This document shows positions 13,662-19,686 of a stretch of 19,686 nucleotides of DNA, in pieces. Source of the stretch: Proteobacteria bacterium UBA6920 (GTDB taxonomy: Bacteria > Pseudomonadota > Gammaproteobacteria > SG8-11); the NCBI GenBank assembly GCA_002448875.1, contig DKAS01000123.1, positions 1,838-21,523 on the forward strand. Direction: 5' to 3'. A model generated the notes under the pieces. It searched no databases. It had not been told where the DNA came from and saw only the letters and a program-made list of their open reading frames with translations. Made by a program: the position numbers and the translations under genes. Numbering within the stretch: position 1 is the first letter of the stretch; each line of letters opens with the position of its first letter.

Positions 13662-15035
13662 ATGCGTGGTGCAGCAGGGGGGCTGGCGCTGTTCTGCCTG
13701 CTGGTCGCGGCCACCGCCGCCGCGCCGCCGCCGCTGCCGGATTTCTCCCTGCATAAACTTGACTCCGGCGCGGCCGGCCCGACCTTGCTGGTAATCGGCG
13801 GTATCCAGGGTGATGAACCGGGAGGATTTACCGCTGCTTCGCTGCTGGTTACACGCTATAAAATCACCAGCGGACGGCTGTGGGTGGTGCCCAACCTGAA
13901 TTTTCCCTCCATCATTCGTAATTCACGCGGTATTCACGGCGATATGAACCGCAAGTTCGCCAGTTTGACGCCGCAGGACCCCGAATTCGCCACAGTGGAG
14001 CGCATCAAGAAAATCATGCTGGATCTGCGGGTTGATATCATTGTCGATTTGCACGACGGCAGCGGCTGGTATTATCCGACCTACGTCGACGAACAGCGCA
14101 ATCCGCAGCAGTGGGGACAGAGCATCATTATCGACCAGGAGACGGTGGCCGGCAGTCAGTACGGAAATCTGCTGCAACTGGCGGGTACCATGGCGCAGCA
14201 GGCGAACGCGCATATCGACGACGCGGCCAAGGCGTTTCATGTCAAGAATACCCGTACCTGGGCTGGCGATCCGGAGATGGAAAAGAGCCTGTCTTATTAT
14301 GCGGTGCGCAATCATGCGCCGGCCGTGGCAGTCGAAGCCACGAAAAGCCTGGATACCGAAAATCGTGCACTGGTGCACCTCTATGCCATCGAAGCCTTGA
14401 TGCAGGGGCTGGGCATCGGCTTTGAACGCCCCTTCGCGCTGACGCCGGCGGCCCTGCGCCAGGCCATGGATGTGGGCCTGACCTTGTCTTTTTATGATGC
14501 GAAGGTGACCCTGGATCTGAGCAATGCCAGAAAAAGTCTGCCACGCTTTCCCGTTCCCCGCCGCCAGGCGTTGACCTTTTCGGCGCAGAATCCCCTGGTG
14601 GCCGTCAGCGATGGCGGCGATGCGTTGCGCGTGTCCTATGGCAATCGCAGTCTGACCCGCTTGCAGCCTCAGTATCTGGATTTCGACGCCGGGCTGACCG
14701 CGGTGCAGTTGCAAGTCGATGGCGTGGCGCACAAGGTGCCCATAGGCAGCAGCGCGCCGGTGCGAATGAACTTCAAAGTAATGAACACCAGTCCCTATCG
14801 TGCGAAGGTGGTCGGCTTACGGCAACGGCGCGGGCCGGATGACAGCGGCATGACCCTGGGCAGGAAGGAACTGCAGGAAAGCCTGTCGCTGGATCAGGAC
14901 GGCAATAAATACCGGGTGGAGTTCTATCGCGGGGAGCGCTTTGCCGGCATGATCATCGTCGATTTCGCCCGCGAACCGGCGTTGGCGCCATCCCGTATCA
15001 GCAAAGCGCAGAACGGGGAATCCGCCGGCGGCTAA
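13662..15035 (+). CDS. Csd4-like (M99/M14) zinc carboxypeptidase, exported
   Basis: A 457-residue protein with a signal peptide (residues 1-~21, ALFCLLVAATAAA). The peptidase domain has GGIQGDEPGG (46-55), DMNRKF (94-99), VDLHDGSG (128-135) and AVEATKSL (223-230). The likely zinc ligands are Gln49, Glu52 and His131 with Glu225 as the general base. This matches the unusual Gln-Glu-His site of Helicobacter pylori Csd4, a D,L-carboxypeptidase that trims muropeptide tripeptides to dipeptides and controls cell shape. Ordinary M14 enzymes have His at the first position. The ~200-residue C-terminal part is beta-rich and of unknown role. The gene follows the M15 gene by one nucleotide and ends in a 4-nt overlap with convergent rhlB. 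Confidence 0.85.
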   Translation: MRGAAGGLALFCLLVAATAAAPPPLPDFSLHKLDSGAAGPTLLVIGGIQGDEPGGFTAASLLVTRYKITSGRLWVVPNLNFPSIIRNSRGIHGDMNRKFASLTPQDPEFATVERIKKIMLDLRVDIIVDLHDGSGWYYPTYVDEQRNPQQWGQSIIIDQETVAGSQYGNLLQLAGTMAQQANAHIDDAAKAFHVKNTRTWAGDPEMEKSLSYYAVRNHAPAVAVEATKSLDTENRALVHLYAIEALMQGLGIGFERPFALTPAALRQAMDVGLTLSFYDAKVTLDLSNARKSLPRFPVPRRQALTFSAQNPLVAVSDGGDALRVSYGNRSLTRLQPQYLDFDAGLTAVQLQVDGVAHKVPIGSSAPVRMNFKVMNTSPYRAKVVGLRQRRGPDDSGMTLGRKELQESLSLDQDGNKYRVEFYRGERFAGMIIVDFAREPALAPSRISKAQNGESAGG

Positions 15036-16366
15036 GTGCTTTCGGAAGAGGATTGTGACGTCGCCGGACGGCGCCCGCCGCGGCCGGGACGACCGCGCCC
15101 CTGACGCCGGCGGCCTGGTTTTTTTCTATCGTCGCCATCGTGGTCCCGGCGCGTGGGCTTGATCAATTCCTTGGGCGGCGCAGGTTCGACCAGCAGGTCG
15201 GCGCTGACCGCCAGACTGTCGATCTTATGGCCGATATAGGCTTCGATTTCCGGCAGGTGGAACGCATATTTCTCGCAGGCAAAACTGATGGCCGCGCCGC
15301 TGGCGCCGGCGCGGCCGGTGCGGCCGATGCGGTGCACATAATCCTCCGCATCCTGCGGCAGATCGAAGTTGATCACATGGCTGACGGCGGGAATGTGCAG
15401 GCCGCGCGCCGCCACATCGGTGGCGACCATGATGCGACGGGTGCCGTCGGCGAACTCCGACAGCAGCCGCAGGCGCTTTTTCTGCGGGATATCCCCGGTC
15501 AGCAGGGCAACACTGAAATCATTGCCGTTGATATAATTGACGACTTTTTCCGCCGTATGCTTGGTGTTGGTGAAGATCAGCACCTGGCCTTCCGGAATGC
15601 TGCGCAGCAGGCCGATCAACAGTGGAATTTTTTCATTCTGTGCCGGGAAGTACACATGCTCGCTGACCCGGGCCGCCGTCACCTGCTCGGGTTCTACGGT
15701 GACATGCACCGGGTTGTTCATGTGTTCGTAGGCCAGTTCCTTCACCCGGTAGGACAGGGTGGCGGAAAACAGCATGCTCAGGCGCTGGTCCAGCGGTGGG
15801 ATGCGGCGCAGCACGTAACGGATGTCGCGGATGAATCCGAGGTCGAACATGCGGTCGGCTTCGTCTATCACCAGGGTTTTTACCCGGCGGAAACTGAACA
15901 CTTTCTGCTGATGGTAATCGATGATGCGGCCCGGGGTGCCGATGATCACGTCCACGCCCTGCTGCAGGGCGGCTTTCTGCGTTTCGTAGCCGGTGCCGCC
16001 ATAGACGGCGATTTGCGTCATGCCGGCATGGCGGGCGAACACTTCGGCTTCATTGGCGATCTGTACCGCCAGTTCCCGGGTGGGCGCCAGGATCACCGCA
16101 TAGGGACCATGGCTCGTTTCCGTTTCCTTTTCCTCACTCCCCCGGCTGTTCAGCAACAGGTTGAACACGGAGACCAGGAACGCCACGGTTTTGCCCGTGC
16201 CGGTCTGGGCCTGGCCGCAGACATCGACGCCGGCCAGGGTATGCGGCAGAGTTTTCTCCTGAATCGGCGTGCAACAGGCGAATCCCAGTTCCGCCAGGGC
16301 ATCCAATACCGGGCGTGCCAAGGGGAAACTGTCGAAGCGTGTCTGGGTGAGGTGGGTATCACTCAT
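15032..16366 (-). CDS. rhlB: ATP-dependent RNA helicase RhlB
   Basis: A 444-residue DEAD-box helicase. It carries the Q motif (CTPIQEKTL near 32), motif I AQTGTGKT (53-60), Ia PTRELA (95-100), GG (123-124), Ib TPGR (144-147), II DEAD (168-171), III SAT (201-203), and the later motifs VATDVAARGL and HRIGRTGR. The segment DEADRMFDLGFIRDIR is characteristic of RhlB rather than RhlE, DeaD or SrmB. In E. coli RhlB unwinds RNA in the degradosome with RNase E. The C-terminal ~45 residues are Arg/Gly-rich (RRRQGRGRPGRGGRR) and disordered, as in RNA-binding RhlB tails. No Shine-Dalgarno is obvious before the ATG. It converges with csd4-like and diverges from slyD. Confidence 0.92.
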   Translation of the reverse strand: MSDTHLTQTRFDSFPLARPVLDALAELGFACCTPIQEKTLPHTLAGVDVCGQAQTGTGKTVAFLVSVFNLLLNSRGSEEKETETSHGPYAVILAPTRELAVQIANEAEVFARHAGMTQIAVYGGTGYETQKAALQQGVDVIIGTPGRIIDYHQQKVFSFRRVKTLVIDEADRMFDLGFIRDIRYVLRRIPPLDQRLSMLFSATLSYRVKELAYEHMNNPVHVTVEPEQVTAARVSEHVYFPAQNEKIPLLIGLLRSIPEGQVLIFTNTKHTAEKVVNYINGNDFSVALLTGDIPQKKRLRLLSEFADGTRRIMVATDVAARGLHIPAVSHVINFDLPQDAEDYVHRIGRTGRAGASGAAISFACEKYAFHLPEIEAYIGHKIDSLAVSADLLVEPAPPKELIKPTRRDHDGDDRKKPGRRRQGRGRPGRGGRRPATSQSSSEST

Positions 16367-16475
16367 TGCGGGCAGATTTCATGACGGCTTTCAGGAAGTT
16401 AATGTGTTTCAGTGATGCTGGATTACACAGCATTCCAGCGCGATCCAACATACCCCCGGATCCTTCCCGGCCCTG

Positions 16476-16484
16476 TGATACAAT
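16476..16484 (+). promoter_or_regulatory. extended -10 promoter of slyD
   Basis: TGATACAAT (TGn plus TACAAT at 16479-16484) forms an extended -10 element; no good -35 box was seen. The predicted start near 16491 gives a leader of about 52 nt. Confidence 0.4.
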
Positions 16485-16542
16485 GCGAGCCCTGGGTCCC
16501 CCGGGTCAAAATTTTTACAATTATATACACGAGTTGGTGCAG

Positions 16543-17031
16543 ATGTCTCGAAAGATTAGTAATTTTAGTGTCGTTACATTCACATATTCCATAAAAGGCG
16601 AGGATGGCGACCTGCTGGAGCAGTCGGATCTTCCCCTGGAGTATATTCATGGTGTGGACGGAAAGATGTGGCCCAAGGTGGAGCACGCGCTGACCGGTAA
16701 AGCGGAAGGAGATGTGGTGGAGGTCAGTCTGCGTCCCGAGGAAGGCTTCGGCCTGCCGGATCCCGATCTGATCATTACCCAGCACATCGATCACGTGCCG
16801 CCGCAGTTCCGGATGGTGGGAGCCAGGCCGCAGTTTGAAAACGATGCCGGCGATGTCATGGAAATGCTGGTCACCCAGGTGGCCGATGGCATGGTGACGA
16901 TAGACGGAAATCATCCGTTCGCGGGTAAGACGGTGACCTTCGTCGTTAAAGTAATCGGTATCCGATCCGCCACACCACAGGAAGTCGCTGCACGGGAGGT
17001 TCTGAGTTCCAACGGCCTGCCCATGCAGTAA
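16543..17031 (+). CDS. FKBP-type peptidyl-prolyl isomerase, SlyD-like
   Basis: A 162-residue cytoplasmic prolyl isomerase and chaperone. The FKBP domain is split by an insert-in-flap domain: residues 1-~70 carry FTYSIKGEDGDLLEQS and LPLEYIHG, residues ~71-120 form the flap insert, and DGNHPFAGKTVTFVVKV (121-137) closes the fold. The DGNHP-AGK motif is diagnostic for SlyD/SlpA. The long His/Cys-rich nickel-binding tail of E. coli SlyD is missing, so a role in nickel insertion is not supported. ATG 16543 is chosen because the family similarity begins there; an upstream in-frame extension does not resemble FKBPs. The HDOD gene begins 26 nt later on the same strand. Confidence 0.9.
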   Translation: MSRKISNFSVVTFTYSIKGEDGDLLEQSDLPLEYIHGVDGKMWPKVEHALTGKAEGDVVEVSLRPEEGFGLPDPDLIITQHIDHVPPQFRMVGARPQFENDAGDVMEMLVTQVADGMVTIDGNHPFAGKTVTFVVKVIGIRSATPQEVAAREVLSSNGLPMQ

Positions 17032-17057
17032 AAACCCTTACTGTCTGGAGCCGGAAT

Positions 17058-17912
17058 ATGCCTGCCAGCCCCTATGAACTGGTGCATAGTGTTTCGACGC
17101 TTGTTTCCTTGCCGGAAGTCTATTTAAAAGTCAGCGCCCTCATTAACGATCCCGACACGCCACTGGCCGCCATCGGCAAGGTGATTGAACAGGATCCGGG
17201 TTTGTCGGCAAGATTGTTAAAAATCGTCAACAGTCCGTTCTACGGTTTTACCTCCAAGATCGATACCATCACTCGCGCCTTGACCGTGATCGGCACTAAC
17301 CAGCTGCGCGACCTGGTGCTGGCCACGTCCGCCACCCGATCCTTCAAGGGACTGGCCAATGATCTGGTGACCATGGAAAATTTCTGGGCGCACAGCCTGC
17401 TCTGCGGCATCAGCGCCAAGCACATCGGCAAGGCGATACTGCCACGCGCCGGGGAATCGCTGTTTGTTTCCGGCCTGCTGCACGATGTCGGTCAACTGGT
17501 GATGTTCAGCCGCATGCAGGATTCGTCGCGCAAGGTTCTGGAGATGGTGGAGAATGCCAACGTGTCCATGGAAATGTCGCAGGCGGAGAGCAAGATCATG
17601 GGTTTTGATCACGCCAAGGTCGGCGGCGAGTTGCTGAAGAGCTGGCGCCTGCCGGCCAATATCCAGGAAGCGGTGGAGTTTCACCACCAGCCGGAAAAAG
17701 CGCCCAATCACCCGATGGAAGCCGCCATCGTCAATATCGCCAACGTGATGGCGCAGCTGGCGGAGCTGCGCACCACGGACCACAGCCAGGCACCGCCGCC
17801 ACGCAGTTTCGCCCTTCAGCAGACCGGGTTCAACGACAAACGGATGGACGATATGCAGCCGGCGATCCTGGAAGAATTCGCCTCCATGAAGGAATTGCTG
17901 ATCGGGCAATGA
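17058..17912 (+). CDS. HDOD domain protein
   Basis: A 284-residue protein with an HDOD domain spanning residues ~10-215. It shows SLPEVYLKVSALINDPDT, VIEQDPGLSARLLKIVNSPFYG (43-64), IGTNQLRDLVLATSA and the degenerate HD motif GLLHDVGQLVMF (139-150), followed by EVGG-like FDHAKVGGELLKSWRLP. HDOD proteins lack cyclic-di-GMP phosphodiesterase activity in most cases and work as signalling or scaffold domains; no partner domain is fused here. GGAG precedes the ATG. It follows slyD by 26 nt, so co-transcription is likely, and converges with sirB2 10 nt after its end. Confidence 0.9.
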   Translation: MPASPYELVHSVSTLVSLPEVYLKVSALINDPDTPLAAIGKVIEQDPGLSARLLKIVNSPFYGFTSKIDTITRALTVIGTNQLRDLVLATSATRSFKGLANDLVTMENFWAHSLLCGISAKHIGKAILPRAGESLFVSGLLHDVGQLVMFSRMQDSSRKVLEMVENANVSMEMSQAESKIMGFDHAKVGGELLKSWRLPANIQEAVEFHHQPEKAPNHPMEAAIVNIANVMAQLAELRTTDHSQAPPPRSFALQQTGFNDKRMDDMQPAILEEFASMKELLIGQ

Positions 17913-17922
17913 GGCGCCGGTT

Positions 17923-18303
17923 TCAGCTCAGCCACGCCAGGAAGCCCAGCGGCTGGCGGCTGACGGCGACCGAGACGATGAAGGCAAACACCAGCATGGC
18001 GGCCAGCAGCAGCAGTAGGCGGCTGCGGTTGGTGGCGGCCACGCGAAACAACGCCATTCCCAGGCCGATGTAAACCAGCAGCGCGGTAACCTTGACTGTC
18101 AGCCAGGCATTGACCAGCGGATACTGTTCGCTGCGTGCCGCCAGGACGACGGCGGTGGCCAACAGCAGCGTATCATTGAGGTGGGGCGCGATTTTCACCC
18201 AACGGCGGCGCAGCGTCGCCGCTGCGGTCAACAACCAGACGCCGCGCAGGACGAACAGGCAGATGCTGATGACAGCGGTGGCGATGTGCAGAGTTTTGAT
18301 CAT
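17923..18303 (-). CDS. SirB2-family membrane protein
   Basis: A 126-residue integral membrane protein with about four transmembrane helices (residues ~5-27, 41-58, 66-87 and 93-113). MIKTLHIATAVISICLFVLRG and LPHLNDTLLL-like APHLNDTLLLATAV are the family's signature segments. SirB2 homologues are widespread in gammaproteobacteria, but their function is not established. ATG 18301-18303 is chosen because the SirB2 pattern starts there. A longer frame upstream to 18423 is not membrane-like and overlaps a region without family similarity. The gene is divergent from ygiQ. Confidence 0.88.
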   Translation of the reverse strand: MIKTLHIATAVISICLFVLRGVWLLTAAATLRRRWVKIAPHLNDTLLLATAVVLAARSEQYPLVNAWLTVKVTALLVYIGLGMALFRVAATNRSRLLLLLAAMLVFAFIVSVAVSRQPLGFLAWLS

Positions 18304-18442
18304 GAATGCCCGTGGTGTCGAGGGAGAGGCGGTACGGTGCCACGCCGAGGCTTGGCCTCCGTGCCGCCGATCTTCGCCGATTCTACAGGATAGGCGGCGG
18401 GCCGGGCAGACGTCGGTGGTCATGGCATGGGCGCACGCCGGC

Positions 18443-18451
18443 TGTTATACT
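18443..18451 (+). promoter_or_regulatory. extended -10 promoter of ygiQ
   Basis: TGTTATACT forms an extended -10 (TGn plus TATACT at 18446-18451), 30 nt before the ATG. The leader would be only about 22 nt, with no clear Shine-Dalgarno. Confidence 0.4.
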
Positions 18452-18480
18452 GGCCGCTCCCGTTGTCTTCCGGTTTGACC

Positions 18481-19686
<1,206 letters not shown>

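Noticed and set aside
15140..16384. Plus-strand frame of 414 codons antisense to rhlB
   Set aside because: All helicase motifs are on the minus strand; the frame follows from codon bias.

Overview
The window looks like chromosomal DNA from a gammaproteobacterium. The evidence is the gene repertoire: DarP/YjgA, an EfpL (YeiP)-type elongation factor with the family's tip-loop arginine, an RhlB-type DEAD-box helicase, SirB2, YgiQ and SlyD. The base composition is moderately GC-rich with AT-rich promoter regions. No phage, integrase, transposase, CRISPR array, tRNA or rRNA is visible, and genus cannot be assigned.

Layout. Position 1-494 (minus) is the start of an ABC-transporter ATPase cut by the window edge, followed by a 500-bp gap. 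That gap holds a well-formed minus-strand promoter, three hairpins and a strong intrinsic terminator, and I read it as a candidate small RNA with a C/U-rich loop complementary to Shine-Dalgarno sequences. Position 996-1331 is a single-domain rhodanese with its own promoter. Position 1498-5773 (minus) is a compact operon for an exported molybdenum hydroxylase: the 2Fe-2S subunit, the Tat-signalled molybdopterin subunit, an XdhC-type maturation factor and a MocA-type cytidylyltransferase. Position 6050-6903 (minus) is a small unknown gene overlapping darP.

From 7284 to 11309 most genes lie on the plus strand: a cold-shock protein, EfpL, two unrecognised small genes, a fumarylacetoacetate-hydrolase-family enzyme and a fusion of an HPF/RaiA-type ribosome hibernation domain with a cold-shock-like domain. 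A minus-strand lipoprotein interrupts this run. A GTAG-headed perfect hairpin downstream of the cold-shock gene looks like a REP element.

From 11402 onward come a minus-strand DUF2934 protein with an 11-residue repeat, LemA, two adjacent exported peptidoglycan-peptidase candidates (M15, then a Csd4/M99-like carboxypeptidase with a Gln-Glu-His zinc site), a convergent rhlB, slyD with an HDOD-domain gene, sirB2, and the first 402 codons of a YgiQ radical-SAM protein.

Taken together the window is housekeeping and stress-oriented. Several genes act on ribosomes or RNA (darP, csp, efpL, hpf-csd, rhlB), one pair probably trims peptidoglycan, and one operon builds a periplasmic Mo enzyme. The least explained parts are the candidate sRNA at about 678-840, the two small unknown genes at 8371-9081, and the small gene upstream of darP.
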